From Mammaliicoccus sciuri (lineage in GTDB: Bacteria; Bacillota; Bacilli; Staphylococcales; Staphylococcaceae): a stretch of DNA of 64,000 nucleotides. Position 1 is the first letter of the stretch. Each line of letters begins with the position of its first letter. Below are positions 26,040-36,154 of the stretch, piece after piece. Under the pieces are notes generated by a model. The model searched no databases. It was not told the origin of the DNA and saw nothing but the letters and a program-made list of their open reading frames with translations. The translations under genes and the position numbers were made by a program. The stretch is taken from assembly GCF_025561425.1 (NCBI RefSeq), contig NZ_CP094824.1:2418001-2482000 (forward strand). Direction: 5' to 3'.

Positions 26040-26502
26040 CTCTACTCATACCTTTTAAAAAGTTCAATAATAGCGTTACACTTTGATTAATTTCTGGATC
26101 TTTAAGTGCGCCTAATAAATCTGTTACGGAAGTCTTCTTATAAGGATTAGCCCTATTCGCTACTTTCATACCGTTATTAATTCTTCTCACGAAAGTCGAT
26201 GTTTCTTCTATATCCAATTCTCCTAATAGAAATAGAACTTGTCCCAGATTTCCTAAAATACCTTCATATTGTTCTTTATTCAGTTCATTGACGATATTTT
26301 TCGTAATGATTTTACGTTGCACAATGGCTGCGTGAAATGCATCCAACGCTTCCGCTTCTTCCAGTGCATCGAGTATATCAATTCCTTTTTCAATGGCAAT
26401 TTTTCGATCTGATAATCGTGATTTAATGTCATTCATATTTTCTTCAATTATATATTCTCTACTTTTATGAATTTTCTTAATCACTTTAACTCTTTCACCC
26501 AT
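26032..26502 (-). CDS. DUF1641 protein (YrhD-like) partner of formate dehydrogenase
   Basis: A 156-residue, mostly helical soluble protein with the DUF1641 pattern (YEGILGNLGQVLFLLGELDI-type central region and TSVTDLLGALKDPEI near the end). It is encoded directly after fdhA with one overlapping base (TAATG), the same order as B. subtilis yrhE-yrhD. The role is unproven; a cofactor or electron-transfer accessory role is inferred from linkage. Confidence 0.87.
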   Translation of the reverse strand: MGERVKVIKKIHKSREYIIEENMNDIKSRLSDRKIAIEKGIDILDALEEAEALDAFHAAIVQRKIITKNIVNELNKEQYEGILGNLGQVLFLLGELDIEETSTFVRRINNGMKVANRANPYKKTSVTDLLGALKDPEINQSVTLLLNFLKGMSREE

Positions 26503-29441
26503 TATAAATCGCCACCTTTACTAGGGAATGTATAACTTGATTTCGCCCACTTATCTTGTACTCTCACACTAATCTGAGGCTGTCTATTACCAAAACGCGA
26601 ATTATGTTTAGGTATAGGCGATTGCCCTTTTTTAGTGACAACTTCTAACTTCGCATAATTATCTTTATATGCTGGTGTATTTGTATCTTTATCAACATCA
26701 CTATCTGTTACAAAGTTAGGTGCGCCTTCATTCTGATCATTTAATGGAATATAAATATTATTACCTGATACTCTATCTGTAACTTGTACATTCACTTCTA
26801 CTGTACCTACTTTAGAAGTTATTTTAACTCTCGCACCATTTTCGATACCGTGTTCTTCAGCGAGTTCTTTAGAAATTTCACAGAAGTTTCTAGGTAATTT
26901 ATATTTTAAACCAGGTACTTGATAAGTCATATTACCTTCATGGAAATGTTCTAACACTCGACCATTGTTAACGTGTAATGACATTTCTTTAGTCTTTTTA
27001 GATTCAACATTAAATGACAATGGATAAAGTCTAGCTTTGCCATCAGGGAAATTAAATCTTTCTGTATATAATAATGGTGTATCAGTGCCATCATCATTCA
27101 TCGGCCATTGTAAACTATCAAATCCTTCTAGACGATCATACGTAATACCTTTAACTAAAGGCATGAGTGATTGTGCTTCATACCATATTTCACTAGGATG
27201 TTGATAATCCCAATCTGCGCCTAGTGACTGTGCAATTAATTGAATGATTTCCCAGTCTGGTTTAGAATCTCCAAGCGTGTCTAATGCTTTATTGATTCTT
27301 TGAACGCGTCTTTCAGTGTTTGTAAATGTACCATCTTTTTCTAATGAAGGAGATGCTGGTAAGACTACATCCGCAAATTCGGCTGTTTTTGATAAGAATA
27401 AATCTTGAACGACTAAGAAATCAATTTTCTCAAATGCTGATCTGACATAATTGATATTAGCGTCTACAACACCTGTATCTTCACCTTTAATATAAAGTGA
27501 GTGTAATGTCCCTTCATGTATACTATCTATCATTTGATGGTTGTCCAAACCTCTTTCTGAATCGAGCGAAACTTGCCAAGCTTGTTCAAATTTATGTCTC
27601 ACTTCATCATCAGACACATCTTGATATCCTGGGAATGTGTTAGGCATACTGCCCATATCACTACATCCTTGAACATTGTTGTGACCTCTTAAAGGATAAG
27701 CACCTGTGCCAGGTCTCATATAGTTCCCTGTTATTAATAATAAGTTTGAAATAGCTGTACTTGTATCACCACCGATACGATGTTGCGTTACACCCATTGC
27801 CCAACAGATGGATAGAGATTCAGTTTCTGCAACTTGTTTAGCAATATGTTTGAGTTCTGTTTGACTAATGCCTGTTAAACTTTCTGCATACTCTAACGTA
27901 AATGTATTAAGACTTTCATAATAACTATCAAAATCATTAACCCATTTATTAATAAAAGCTTCATCGTGCCAATTTTGGTCGATAATATATTTTGTAACAG
28001 CTGATAGCCAAACTAAATCTGTACCAGGATTTGGTTGATAAAATTTATCTGCACGTTCCGCCATCTCATGTTTTCTAATATCAAATACATATAATTTTTG
28101 TCCCAATAATTTATGTGATCGTTTAATTCTACTCGCGATAACTGGATGTGCTTCAGCTGTGTTTGTACCGATAGTAATGACCATTTTAGCTTTTTCTAAA
28201 TCTTCAATTGAACCGGAATCACCACCATAACCCACTGTTCTAAACAATCCTTGAGTAGCGGGTGATTGACAATATCTAGAACAATTATCGACATTATGCG
28301 TTCCGATAACTTGTCTCGCTAATTTCTGCATTAAATATGATTCTTCATTTGTACATTTAGAAGATGAAATAAACGCTAATGCGTCTTTACCATATTGATT
28401 TTTAATTTGAGAAAATCTAGTACTAATCACTCTTAAAGCTTCATCCCATTCAACTTCTTGGAAATAGTCTTCTTTTCTAACTAAAGGTTTCGTTAATCTA
28501 TCTTCAGAATTCACATAGTCCCAGGCGAATTTCCCTTTAACACACGTAGAAATATGATTCGCTGGAGAATCTTCATGTGGTAACACTCTTAATATTTCTC
28601 TATCTTTTGTCCAAACATCAAATGAGCAACCTACACCACAGTATGTACATACTGTCTTCGTCTTCTTAATGACATCTTCTCGCATCGCCGCTTCTGAGTC
28701 AGAAATCGCAAATAGTGGTCCATATCCAGTTTCAGCTTTTTTAGTGAGTTCAATCATCGAACGTAATAAGCCAGGTTCTTGATCAGTCATATAGCCTGCA
28801 TTACCCAGCATGTTATTTTCCATCAAAGCATTACAAGGACATACTGTTACACATTGTCCACAGTTCACACAACTTGATTCATCAATCGCGCGATCATTGT
28901 CCCAAATAACTCTAGGTTGTTTTCTTTCCCAATCAATCGTCAATGTTTCATTCACTTGTACATCTTGACATACTTCTACACATCTACCACATAGAATACA
29001 TTGATCTGGATCATATCTATAAAATGCCCCAAAATCTTTTTCATAACCTTTAGATTGAAATGGATTAGATTGATGTTCTAAACCAAATTCACCCATAGTA
29101 TTATGAATTTCGCAATTTCCATTATTATAATCACAAACTGTACAATATAATTCATGATGTTCAAGCACTCTGTCCAATGCTTGTTTCTGAGCTGATTTCA
29201 CGGATTCAAGTTGCGTATTCACAACCATGCCATTCTCAATCATCGTACTACATGCACGTTGAAGTTGCCCATTAACTTCGACGACACATGAGTCACACGT
29301 TTCAATCGGTCCTAAAGATTCGTTGTAGCATATAGACGGAACAAAGGATAACTTTTCAGCTTTAATAAAGTCTAATAGCCTCATGCCCTCTTCTACAAGA
29401 AAATCTTTACCATCAATTGTTATAACCTGATGTTCTTGCAT
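26502..29441 (-). CDS. fdhA: Formate dehydrogenase alpha subunit with N-terminal ferredoxin domains
   Basis: A 979-residue molybdopterin oxidoreductase. Order: a [2Fe-2S] ferredoxin-like domain (about 1-80, Cys in [20 protein letters not shown]), a His-Cys [4Fe-4S] region ([14 protein letters not shown]), two [4Fe-4S] clusters ([24 protein letters not shown]), then the bis-MGD domain with [11 protein letters not shown]. The metal ligand is Cys in [11 protein letters not shown], where some enzymes have selenocysteine. It oxidises formate to CO2. The ATG at 29439-29441 follows GAGGGGG; the longer frame lacks a site. It is in an operon with DUF1641 and divergent from cstA. Confidence 0.94.
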   Translation of the reverse strand: MQEHQVITIDGKDFLVEEGMRLLDFIKAEKLSFVPSICYNESLGPIETCDSCVVEVNGQLQRACSTMIENGMVVNTQLESVKSAQKQALDRVLEHHELYCTVCDYNNGNCEIHNTMGEFGLEHQSNPFQSKGYEKDFGAFYRYDPDQCILCGRCVEVCQDVQVNETLTIDWERKQPRVIWDNDRAIDESSCVNCGQCVTVCPCNALMENNMLGNAGYMTDQEPGLLRSMIELTKKAETGYGPLFAISDSEAAMREDVIKKTKTVCTYCGVGCSFDVWTKDREILRVLPHEDSPANHISTCVKGKFAWDYVNSEDRLTKPLVRKEDYFQEVEWDEALRVISTRFSQIKNQYGKDALAFISSSKCTNEESYLMQKLARQVIGTHNVDNCSRYCQSPATQGLFRTVGYGGDSGSIEDLEKAKMVITIGTNTAEAHPVIASRIKRSHKLLGQKLYVFDIRKHEMAERADKFYQPNPGTDLVWLSAVTKYIIDQNWHDEAFINKWVNDFDSYYESLNTFTLEYAESLTGISQTELKHIAKQVAETESLSICWAMGVTQHRIGGDTSTAISNLLLITGNYMRPGTGAYPLRGHNNVQGCSDMGSMPNTFPGYQDVSDDEVRHKFEQAWQVSLDSERGLDNHQMIDSIHEGTLHSLYIKGEDTGVVDANINYVRSAFEKIDFLVVQDLFLSKTAEFADVVLPASPSLEKDGTFTNTERRVQRINKALDTLGDSKPDWEIIQLIAQSLGADWDYQHPSEIWYEAQSLMPLVKGITYDRLEGFDSLQWPMNDDGTDTPLLYTERFNFPDGKARLYPLSFNVESKKTKEMSLHVNNGRVLEHFHEGNMTYQVPGLKYKLPRNFCEISKELAEEHGIENGARVKITSKVGTVEVNVQVTDRVSGNNIYIPLNDQNEGAPNFVTDSDVDKDTNTPAYKDNYAKLEVVTKKGQSPIPKHNSRFGNRQPQISVRVQDKWAKSSYTFPSKGGDL

Positions 29442-29526
29442 ATTGACTACCCCCTCTATGAAATAATGCCCAAAAAAGCCAAATATATTCATGATTAAAT
29501 GAAACGGCTTACTTTTGATTATAATT

Positions 29527-29540
29527 TTGTAATTTTACAA
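29527..29540. promoter_or_regulatory. Short inverted repeat in fdhA-cstA intergenic region
   Basis: TTGTAA-TT-TTACAA, 6-bp arms, about 85 bp upstream of fdhA. Candidate operator; no regulator assigned. Confidence 0.3.
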
Positions 29541-29573
29541 TTGCAAATAATTGTTACACTTACTATATTAATA

Positions 29574-29588
29574 AATTTTCAGAAATTT
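29574..29588. promoter_or_regulatory. CodY box between fdhA and cstA
   Basis: AATTTTCAGAAATTT matches the CodY consensus AATTTTCWGAAAATT at 14 of 15 positions. It lies 74 bp before cstA and 133 bp before fdhA, so it could serve either. Confidence 0.6.
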
Positions 29589-29661
29589 CAAAAATATTAT
29601 TGATACACTGTAAAATTTTTGCTAATCTATGAATATTCTTAGTTTGAAAGAAGGTTTTACA

Positions 29662-31107
29662 ATGGTTACATTTATTTCTAGTATTATTATTTTAATTTTG
29701 GGATATATCTTTTACGGTAAATACGTTGAACGCGTATTTGAAATACATCCAGATAAACAAACACCAGCGTATAGTAAACAAGATAATATGGATTTTGTAC
29801 CTATGCCTGCTTGGAAAGGATGGATGATTCAGCTGCTTAACATAGCTGGATTGGGTCCGATATTTGGTGCAGTAGCTGGTGCTTTATATGGACCAGTAGC
29901 ATTTATCTGGATTGTTGTAGGGTGTATCGTTGCTGGAGGTGTACATGATTACTTCTCAGGCATGCTAAGTTTGAGACATGGTGGTGCACAGTTCCCTATG
30001 CTTGTACAACATTATTTAGGTAAGATTATTAGAGTGTTCACAGACGTTGTGTCTGTCGTCTTGATGGTGCTTGTTGCAGCTGCATTTGTTGCTGGGCCAG
30101 CTCAATTATTATCGAGCAAGACACCTATTTCATTCTTCGTAGCCTTAGTTATCATTTTTACATACTTTATACTAGCAGCTATTCTTCCTATCAATAAAAT
30201 AATTGGACGTATTTATCCAATATTCGGTGTTATCTTAATCGTTATGGCCGTTAGTGTAGCCGTTGCTTTAATATTCAGTGGTAAACATATTCCTGAAATT
30301 ACAATTCATAATATGCATCCTAAAGAACTACCTGTTTGGCCATTACTTATGGTGACAATATCTTGTGGTGCCATTTCAGGTTTCCATTGTACGCAAAGTC
30401 CGATCATTTCAAGAACAGTTAAAAATGAATCAGAAGGTAGAAAAGTCTTTTATGGCGCAATGATTTCAGAAGGTATTATTGCATTAATTTGGGCAGCAGC
30501 TGGTATGACTTTCTTCGGTGGTACTGAAGGATTAGCAGCAAAATTACAATCAATCGGTCCAGCTGGTGTCGTTGACCAAATCTCAATGGAACTATTAGGA
30601 CCATTCGGTAGTATCCTTGCACTACTTGGTGTCATCATCCTACCTATTACAACAGGTGATACTGCACTTAGAAGTTCAAGAATGATTATAGAAGATTTCA
30701 TAAGAGATAAAGTAAAAATTAAACCAAAAGTATTAATGATCGCAGCAAGCTTTGCGGTAGGATTACCAGCTTTCTTACTATCAACAATTGATTATTCATT
30801 CTTATGGAGATATGTTGGATTCTCAAATCAAATCGTCGCAACCGTTATGTTGTGGGTAAGTGTAAGTTACTTATTAAGATATGGCAAGAAACATCTAGTA
30901 GCCGGAATACCAGCGTTATTCATGACAGGAGCAATTAGTGTATATGTGTTATACGCACCTGAAGGATTATCATTACCATATCAAACATCAGTAATTGGCG
31001 GTTCAATCGTATTTCTAATTGTCGCTTTATTATATGTACGTGCAATTATTAAACATGCAGATACAAGTAGAATCCCAACACCTACAAGAGATTTATATAC
31101 ATCTTAA
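29662..31107 (+). CDS. cstA: CstA-family transporter (carbon starvation protein)
   Basis: A 481-residue membrane protein with about 13 hydrophobic segments, a short form of CstA (E. coli CstA is about 700). Conserved blocks include GPIFGAVAGALYGP near 73-86, VAGGVHDYFSGMLSLRHGG near 98-116, CTQSPIISRT near 242-251 and LPITTGDTALRSSRM near 326-340. CstA and its relative BtsT import peptides or pyruvate. The ATG at 29662 has GAAGG 8 nt upstream; an earlier ATG at 29629 lacks a site. A CodY box lies just upstream, fitting nutrient control. A terminator follows. Confidence 0.9.
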   Translation: MVTFISSIIILILGYIFYGKYVERVFEIHPDKQTPAYSKQDNMDFVPMPAWKGWMIQLLNIAGLGPIFGAVAGALYGPVAFIWIVVGCIVAGGVHDYFSGMLSLRHGGAQFPMLVQHYLGKIIRVFTDVVSVVLMVLVAAAFVAGPAQLLSSKTPISFFVALVIIFTYFILAAILPINKIIGRIYPIFGVILIVMAVSVAVALIFSGKHIPEITIHNMHPKELPVWPLLMVTISCGAISGFHCTQSPIISRTVKNESEGRKVFYGAMISEGIIALIWAAAGMTFFGGTEGLAAKLQSIGPAGVVDQISMELLGPFGSILALLGVIILPITTGDTALRSSRMIIEDFIRDKVKIKPKVLMIAASFAVGLPAFLLSTIDYSFLWRYVGFSNQIVATVMLWVSVSYLLRYGKKHLVAGIPALFMTGAISVYVLYAPEGLSLPYQTSVIGGSIVFLIVALLYVRAIIKHADTSRIPTPTRDLYTS

Positions 31108-31121
31108 AATGTAGAATATGG

Positions 31122-31153
31122 AGACTTCCGATAATACGTCGGAAGTCTTTTTT
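31122..31153 (+). terminator. Terminator of cstA
   Basis: AGACTTCCGA pairs with TCGGAAGTCT around a 7-nt loop, followed by a T run. Confidence 0.9.
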
Positions 31154-31191
31154 ATGAGTATGTTGTGTGTGATGTGAAGATAGCGAGATTA

Positions 31192-31262
31192 TTAGTTCCA
31201 ATTCTGTAGGATTTTGTAATTATAGACGTCTGTAGTTACAATTCGACCGACTTTTGTAATTA
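31192..31262. repeat. Hairpin-module array, third sequence class
   Basis: Two modules of about 31 bp with starts about 41 bp apart. The second has arms TAGTTACAA/TTGTAATTA (one G-T wobble) around a 12-nt loop containing TTCGACCGA; the first has weaker arms. Between them TTGTAATTA and TAGTTACAA also pair around the palindrome AGACGTCT. Layout matches the arrays at 23727 and 36066. Confidence 0.5.
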
Positions 31263-31331
31263 ACAGACCTAATACATACACCTCAATATCGAAATACTCA
31301 ATACTTCTATACCTTCTAAACCTTCTATTAT

Positions 31332-31345
31332 TGTTAAAGCTTACA
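31332..31345. promoter_or_regulatory. Weak cre-like site upstream of dsdA
   Basis: TGTTAAAGCTTACA matches the cre consensus at 12 of 14 positions but lacks the central CG. Listed as a possibility only. The rest of the 31108-31440 spacer holds the cstA terminator and the hairpin array. Confidence 0.3.
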
Positions 31346-31440
31346 AATATTCGTATATTTTTTATTCTCACAATCTATCTATAATATCCAAACAGTTGTA
31401 CTATTGTATTAGATCATATTTTAAAAAGGAGAGATTATTC

Positions 31441-32739
31441 ATGTCTATAGACATAAAATCATTAGAAGATAAGTATCCTATTATTTCTAATATTAAAAAT
31501 GGAGAAGAAATATTCTGGAAAAATCCTGACTATTTAGCGACTACTGATTTACCATTTTCAATGGATGATGTATTAGATGCTGAACAACGATTAGCTCGTT
31601 TTGCACCGTATATTGAAGAAGTCTTTCCTGAAACGAAACAAAACAATGGAAAAATTGAATCTCAAATTTTTTCATTAAATCATTTAAAAAAAGCACGATT
31701 CAGTCATTTAAAGGGACATTTATTACTTAAAGGTGACCATGCTTTACCTATTTCAGGTTCTATTAAAGCACGTGGTGGCATTTATGAAGTGCTAAAGTTT
31801 GCTGAAGAAACGGCAATGAAAGAAACTGATTTTACGATTAATAGTGATTACCGCCTACTCGCTACTGAACAATATCAATCTATTTTCTCTAAATATAGAA
31901 TTGCTGTTGGTTCTACTGGTAATTTAGGATTAAGCATCGGTATTATGAGTGCCAAATTAGGATTCAAAGTAACGGTTCATATGTCTCAAGATGCTAAAGC
32001 ATGGAAAAAGGACCTTCTCCGTTCTAAAGGAGTCGAAGTCGTAGAACATGTCCAAGATTACGGTTATGCTGTAAAAGAAGGTCGTAAAGCTGCAGCAGAT
32101 GATCCTTATTGTCACTTTGTTGATGATGAAGCATCTAAAGATTTATTTTTAGGATATGCAGTTAGCGCGCTAAGACTTAAACATCAATTGAAAGATTTAA
32201 ATATTCATGTAGATAAAGCACATCCGTTATACGTCTATTTACCATGTGGCGTCGGTGGTGGTCCTGGTGGTGTCGCATTTGGATTAAAACTCATTTATGG
32301 CGATCATGTACATCCTATCTTTATCGAACCTACTGAAGCACCTTGTATGACTTTAGGCATGATTACACAGTTACATGATCAAATTTCAGTTCAAGATATA
32401 GGTTTATCCGGAAAAACAATTGCAGATGGTTTAGCAGTCAGTCGTCCATCGAAATTAGTCGGAAACATTATGACTTCATTATTATTTGGTTCGTGTACAG
32501 TAAATGACCATCAACTTTATCTTTATTTAAAATCATTAAAAGATCATGAAAATATCTTTATCGAACCTTCAGCTACTTCAGGTTTCCAAGGTTTGAAATA
32601 TATTCATGACTTAAATTATGGTTCTGAAAATGCCACGCACCTCGTTTGGTCAACAGGCGGTAACATGGTGCCAGAAAATGAACAAAAGATTTATTATCAA
32701 GAAGCTGTAGATATAGAAAAAAGGGGGTATGAAGATTGA
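31441..32739 (+). CDS. dsdA: D-serine dehydratase
   Basis: A 432-residue fold-type II PLP enzyme that turns D-serine into pyruvate and ammonia. The PLP-binding lysine is Lys109 in [12 protein letters not shown], and the phosphate-binding loop [11 protein letters not shown] follows near 158-168. The glycine-rich [12 protein letters not shown] near 267-278 is also typical. The ATG at 31441 has AAAAGGAGAG upstream; the frame extends 15 codons further without a site. It overlaps the next gene, a DMT transporter, by 4 bp, suggesting joint expression. Confidence 0.93.
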   Translation: MSIDIKSLEDKYPIISNIKNGEEIFWKNPDYLATTDLPFSMDDVLDAEQRLARFAPYIEEVFPETKQNNGKIESQIFSLNHLKKARFSHLKGHLLLKGDHALPISGSIKARGGIYEVLKFAEETAMKETDFTINSDYRLLATEQYQSIFSKYRIAVGSTGNLGLSIGIMSAKLGFKVTVHMSQDAKAWKKDLLRSKGVEVVEHVQDYGYAVKEGRKAAADDPYCHFVDDEASKDLFLGYAVSALRLKHQLKDLNIHVDKAHPLYVYLPCGVGGGPGGVAFGLKLIYGDHVHPIFIEPTEAPCMTLGMITQLHDQISVQDIGLSGKTIADGLAVSRPSKLVGNIMTSLLFGSCTVNDHQLYLYLKSLKDHENIFIEPSATSGFQGLKYIHDLNYGSENATHLVWSTGGNMVPENEQKIYYQEAVDIEKRGYED

Positions 32740-33668
32740 TTTTATTAATTATTCTAGGCATTTTAGCAGGGTTATGTGTACCATTACAAACTTCTATTAA
32801 CACGAAACTTGGTAGTTACACGAAATCACCGATACTTGCATCATTTTATTCATTCTTAATTGGAACAATTGTGTTAATCATTGTGAATACTATTATGAAT
32901 CCACAAAAATTAACACCTTCATTTATCATGAATCAAGACTTTTCATACGTTTGGTTTACTGGTGGTCTATTAGGCGTCGTCTTTTTAACAGGAAATTTAT
33001 TATTACTTCCAAGAATTGGTGCCGCATTAACAGTCGTGATGACTGTTTCCGGTCAAATTATAATGGGACTGATCATCGACCAATTCGGATTATTTGATGC
33101 TGACATTCATACAATCAATATCGGAAGAATTTCTGGCGTAATTTTGATGTTACTGGGTATATTATTAATGAATTATAAAAAGAAATCATCACGTGTCATT
33201 ACAACACAATCTAACCATACAAACTATTGGATGATTCTCGGTATTATGACAGGTTGTCTTCCCCCTATTCAAACAGCTATTAATAGTGCTCTTAGATATG
33301 AAGTAGATTCATTTTATTTTTCAGCACTTATATCATTCGCTGTTGGGACAATCGCTTTATTTATGCTTTCACTTATTCTTGTTCGTAGAATTCGTTTTAG
33401 CTTCCATCAATCCGAACAAGGTACGATTAAACCGATTTACTTTATTGGTGGTGCATTAGGTGTTGTATTTGTTACGACAAACATACTACTTATGCCTGAA
33501 CTCGGTGCAGCACTTACATTAATGGTCGTTATATTTGGACAAATGTTAATGGGGCTTTTAATTGATCACTTCGGTTTATTTAATACACCAAAATTTAAAA
33601 TTACAACGAGACGATTAATTGATGCGATATTAGTCTTTGTCGGCATTGTCATTCTTAAATTATTCTAA
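32736..33668 (+). CDS. DMT-family transporter, duplicated DUF606/YdcZ domains
   Basis: A 310-residue membrane protein made of two repeats of the DUF606 (YdcZ) unit, about residues 1-145 and 158-310. Each repeat starts with a similar [10 protein letters not shown] / [10 protein letters not shown] stretch and contains GxxLGVVFxTxNxLLxPxxGAALT. There are ten predicted helices. The start is a TTG overlapping the dsdA stop, with AAGGGGG upstream. Translational coupling with dsdA suggests a substrate tied to D-serine or related amino acids; this is inference from context. Confidence 0.85.
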   Translation: MILLIILGILAGLCVPLQTSINTKLGSYTKSPILASFYSFLIGTIVLIIVNTIMNPQKLTPSFIMNQDFSYVWFTGGLLGVVFLTGNLLLLPRIGAALTVVMTVSGQIIMGLIIDQFGLFDADIHTINIGRISGVILMLLGILLMNYKKKSSRVITTQSNHTNYWMILGIMTGCLPPIQTAINSALRYEVDSFYFSALISFAVGTIALFMLSLILVRRIRFSFHQSEQGTIKPIYFIGGALGVVFVTTNILLMPELGAALTLMVVIFGQMLMGLLIDHFGLFNTPKFKITTRRLIDAILVFVGIVILKLF

Positions 33669-33692
33669 TTTAATAATAAGGAGGTCGTTGTG

Positions 33693-34154
33693 ATGGATCT
33701 TTCACTTAAATCTGGCGATGGTATGTTGAACATTAGAGTTGGCGCAATCATCAAAGATAAGCATGGTTATTGTTTTCATTATGATAAAAAACATGATTTT
33801 TATGCATTAATTGGTGGCAGAGTTAAATATTTCGAAAGCTCAGACTCAGCTATTAAACGTGAAATCAAAGAAGAACTTAATATTGAATGTGATGATATTT
33901 ACTTTTTAACAACAGTTCAAAATTTTTTTGAATATGAAAGTACGTCTTATCATGAAATCTTATTTATTTATCATGCTACAATTCATAAATCTATAGAAGA
34001 CTTGACCATTCCCTTCAATCAAAAAATTAAATATGTATCTTTAAGAGTCTCAGAAATTCCTGAAATTAAACTACTACCTCAAAAAGCAAAAGAAATCATT
34101 TTGAAAAGAGTAGATGTCGAGCCACTATTTATAGACAGAGATTTACCTAAATAA
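33693..34154 (+). CDS. Nudix hydrolase
   Basis: A 153-residue Nudix protein. The Nudix box is intact, beginning with GGRVKYFES and ending REIKEELNIE near 46-68. The substrate is unknown. The ATG at 33693 is 8 nt after AGGAGG; a GTG directly before it is too close. It lies 24 nt after the DMT transporter gene and may be the third gene of the dsdA operon, which ends in a good terminator. Confidence 0.88.
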   Translation: MDLSLKSGDGMLNIRVGAIIKDKHGYCFHYDKKHDFYALIGGRVKYFESSDSAIKREIKEELNIECDDIYFLTTVQNFFEYESTSYHEILFIYHATIHKSIEDLTIPFNQKIKYVSLRVSEIPEIKLLPQKAKEIILKRVDVEPLFIDRDLPK

Positions 34155-34168
34155 TATTTATTTCTATT

Positions 34169-34197
34169 AAGAACGCGAAAAAACGCGTTCTTTTTTT
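34169..34197 (+). terminator. Terminator of the dsdA operon
   Basis: AAGAACGCG pairs with CGCGTTCTT around a 6-nt A loop, followed by seven T. Confidence 0.9.
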
Positions 34198-34437
34198 ATT
34201 ATTTATAGTTCTTATAATCAATTAATCTGTCCGATTCTCATTTTAAATAAAATGTTTTCTATTAACAATTTGTGTACAAACCGTAAAATTTAGTCAAAAA
34301 GCCCTATATAATGTTTAGTTTTTACACTTTTAGGTTATTATATCTAAATATATAACAAAGTAGCTCCGTAATTCTTTCTGTATTATTTATTCTTTTACTT
34401 GTCACTTTGCTTACTTTAAATTATAATTAGTATGAAA
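34198..34437. other. AT-rich spacer before katA
   Basis: 240 bp, very AT-rich, with no ORF or hairpin of note. The katA promoter lies here or in the next 40 bp; a TATAAT at about 34422-34427 is a possible -10 box without a convincing -35. Confidence 0.4.
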
Positions 34438-34452
34438 TTAGAATTATTATAA
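34438..34452. promoter_or_regulatory. PerR box upstream of katA
   Basis: TTAGAATTATTATAA matches the PerR/Fur-type consensus TTATAATNATTATAA at all but one defined position. It is 29 bp before the katA start codon. PerR represses katA in S. aureus until peroxide inactivates it. Confidence 0.75.
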
Positions 34453-34480
34453 TTAAGAATTCTTGAGGAGGATGTATGAT

Positions 34481-35953
34481 ATGAGTAATAAATCAAAACT
34501 TACAGGACTTTTTGGTGCGCCAGTATCAGATCGTGAAAATTCATTAACTGCTGGTAAACGCGGACCACTTGCTATGCAAGATATTTATTTCTTAGAACAA
34601 ATGGCACATTTCGACAGAGAAGTGATTCCAGAGCGTCGTATGCATGCTAAAGGTTCTGGTGCGTTCGGTACTTTTACTGTTACACATGATATAACACAAT
34701 ATACAAATGCTAAAATATTCTCTGAAATTGGTAAACAAACTGAAATGTTTGCACGTTTCTCTACAGTTGCTGGTGAACGTGGTGCTGCAGAAGCTGAACG
34801 TGACATTCGTGGTTTCGCACTTAAATTCTATACTGAAGAAGGTAACTGGGACTTAGTTGGTAACAACACACCTGTATTCTTCTTCCGTGATCCTAAATTA
34901 TTTGCAAGTTTAAACCATGTTGTTAAACGTGACCCTAAAACAAACATGCATAACCCACAATCAAACTGGGACTTCTGGACATTATTACCTGAAGCTTTAC
35001 ACCAAGTTACAATTTTAATGACAGACAGAGGTATTCCAAAAGGATTCCGTAACATGCACGGTTTCGGTTCACACACATACTCAATGTACAACGATGCTGG
35101 TGAACGTGTATGGGTTAAATTCCACTTCAGAACACAACAAGGTATCGAAAATTACACAGCAGAAGAAGCTGAACAAGTAATTGCTAAAGACCGCGAATCA
35201 AGTCAAAGAGACTTATTCAACGCGATTGAAGAAGGCAATTTCCCTAAATGGAAAATGTACATTCAAGTTATGACTGAAGAACAAGCAAGAAATCATAAAG
35301 ATAACCCATTCGACTTAACTAAAGTTTGGTTTAAAGACGAATACCCATTAATTCCAGTTGGTGAATTCGAATTAAACCGTAACCCAGAGAACTATTTCCA
35401 AGATGTTGAACAAGCTGCATTTGCACCAACAAACATCATCCCTGGTATAGACTTCTCTCCAGATAAAATGTTACAAGGTCGTTTATTCTCATACGGAGAT
35501 GCACAACGTTACCGCTTAGGTGTTAACCACTGGCAAATCCCAGTAAACTCACCAAAAGCTGCAACAAACGTTTGCCCATTCTCAAGAGATGGACAAATGA
35601 GAGTAGATGGTAACCTTGGTAGCGGCATTAACTACTATCCAAATAGTTATGAAGCACATCAATCACAACCAGAATACAAAAAACCAGGTTTAGAACTTGA
35701 AGGTGAATTATACGAACACGACTTCCGTGAAGATGACGATAATTACTATGAACAACCAGGTAAATTATTCCGTCTACAATCACCAGAACAACAACAACGT
35801 ATTTTCCAAAATACAGCAAACGAAATGCAAGGCACTACTGACGAAGTAAAACACCGTCACATCCGTAACTGTTACAAAGCAGATCCAGACTACGGTAAAG
35901 GTGTAGCAGACGCATTAGGCATTGATATCAACTCAGTTGATTTAGAAGGATAA
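34481..35953 (+). CDS. katA: Haem catalase
   Basis: A 490-residue clade 3 monofunctional catalase that breaks down hydrogen peroxide. The catalytic His55 is in [15 protein letters not shown], Asn is in [11 protein letters not shown], and the haem-ligand Tyr is in [12 protein letters not shown]. The ATG at 34481 has GAGGAGG 9 nt upstream; earlier in-frame ATGs overlap that site. Codon choice is more biased (many CGT, GGT, AAC) than in neighbours, as expected for a highly expressed gene. It is preceded by a PerR box and followed by a terminator. Confidence 0.96.
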   Translation: MSNKSKLTGLFGAPVSDRENSLTAGKRGPLAMQDIYFLEQMAHFDREVIPERRMHAKGSGAFGTFTVTHDITQYTNAKIFSEIGKQTEMFARFSTVAGERGAAEAERDIRGFALKFYTEEGNWDLVGNNTPVFFFRDPKLFASLNHVVKRDPKTNMHNPQSNWDFWTLLPEALHQVTILMTDRGIPKGFRNMHGFGSHTYSMYNDAGERVWVKFHFRTQQGIENYTAEEAEQVIAKDRESSQRDLFNAIEEGNFPKWKMYIQVMTEEQARNHKDNPFDLTKVWFKDEYPLIPVGEFELNRNPENYFQDVEQAAFAPTNIIPGIDFSPDKMLQGRLFSYGDAQRYRLGVNHWQIPVNSPKAATNVCPFSRDGQMRVDGNLGSGINYYPNSYEAHQSQPEYKKPGLELEGELYEHDFREDDDNYYEQPGKLFRLQSPEQQQRIFQNTANEMQGTTDEVKHRHIRNCYKADPDYGKGVADALGIDINSVDLEG

Positions 35954-35962
35954 TATATAAAT

Positions 35963-35999
35963 AGCGTATAGGACAACGAATGTCCTATATGCTTTTTTT
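35963..35999 (+). terminator. Terminator of katA
   Basis: AGCGTATAGGACA pairs with TGTCCTATATGCT (one mismatch) around a 5-nt loop, followed by seven T. Confidence 0.9.
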
Positions 36000-36005
36000 A
36001 TGCAT

Positions 36006-36031
36006 GTCTGAGACATCTCAGTGTCTCAGAC
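36006..36031. repeat. Hairpin with GAGACA/TGTCTC core
   Basis: GTCTGAGACA pairs perfectly with TGTCTCAGAC around a 6-nt loop. The core is shared with the pepT terminator at 6213-6249 but there is no T run, so it looks like a terminator remnant or repeat. Confidence 0.5.
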
Positions 36032-36065
36032 TACATTATTATGAAGTTTAGTAATTGAGTATCGC

Positions 36066-36096
36066 TAACTTCCATTATTTCGAATTGTGGTAATTA
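36066..36096. repeat. Hairpin module D1 (9-13-9)
   Basis: TAACTTCCA/TGGTAATTA arms (7 of 9 pair) around ttatttcgaattg. Arms resemble module C at 23809. Confidence 0.6.
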
Positions 36097-36108
36097 GAAA
36101 GTACTCAT

Positions 36109-36139
36109 TTACGGACATTTCTCGGAATTCTGTCCCTAA
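36109..36139. repeat. Hairpin module D2 (9-13-9)
   Basis: TTACGGACA/TGTCCCTAA (8 of 9 pair) around tttctcggaattc. The loop is identical to module C read in the same direction, yet the arms are those of module A. D1 and D2 starts are 43 bp apart. Confidence 0.7.
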
Positions 36140-36154
36140 CGACACTCCCACTAA

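Noticed and set aside
30450-30701. Antisense open frames inside membrane-protein genes
   Set aside because: They mirror strongly coding frames on the other strand, lack ribosome binding sites and have hydrophobic or Pro-rich shadow composition.
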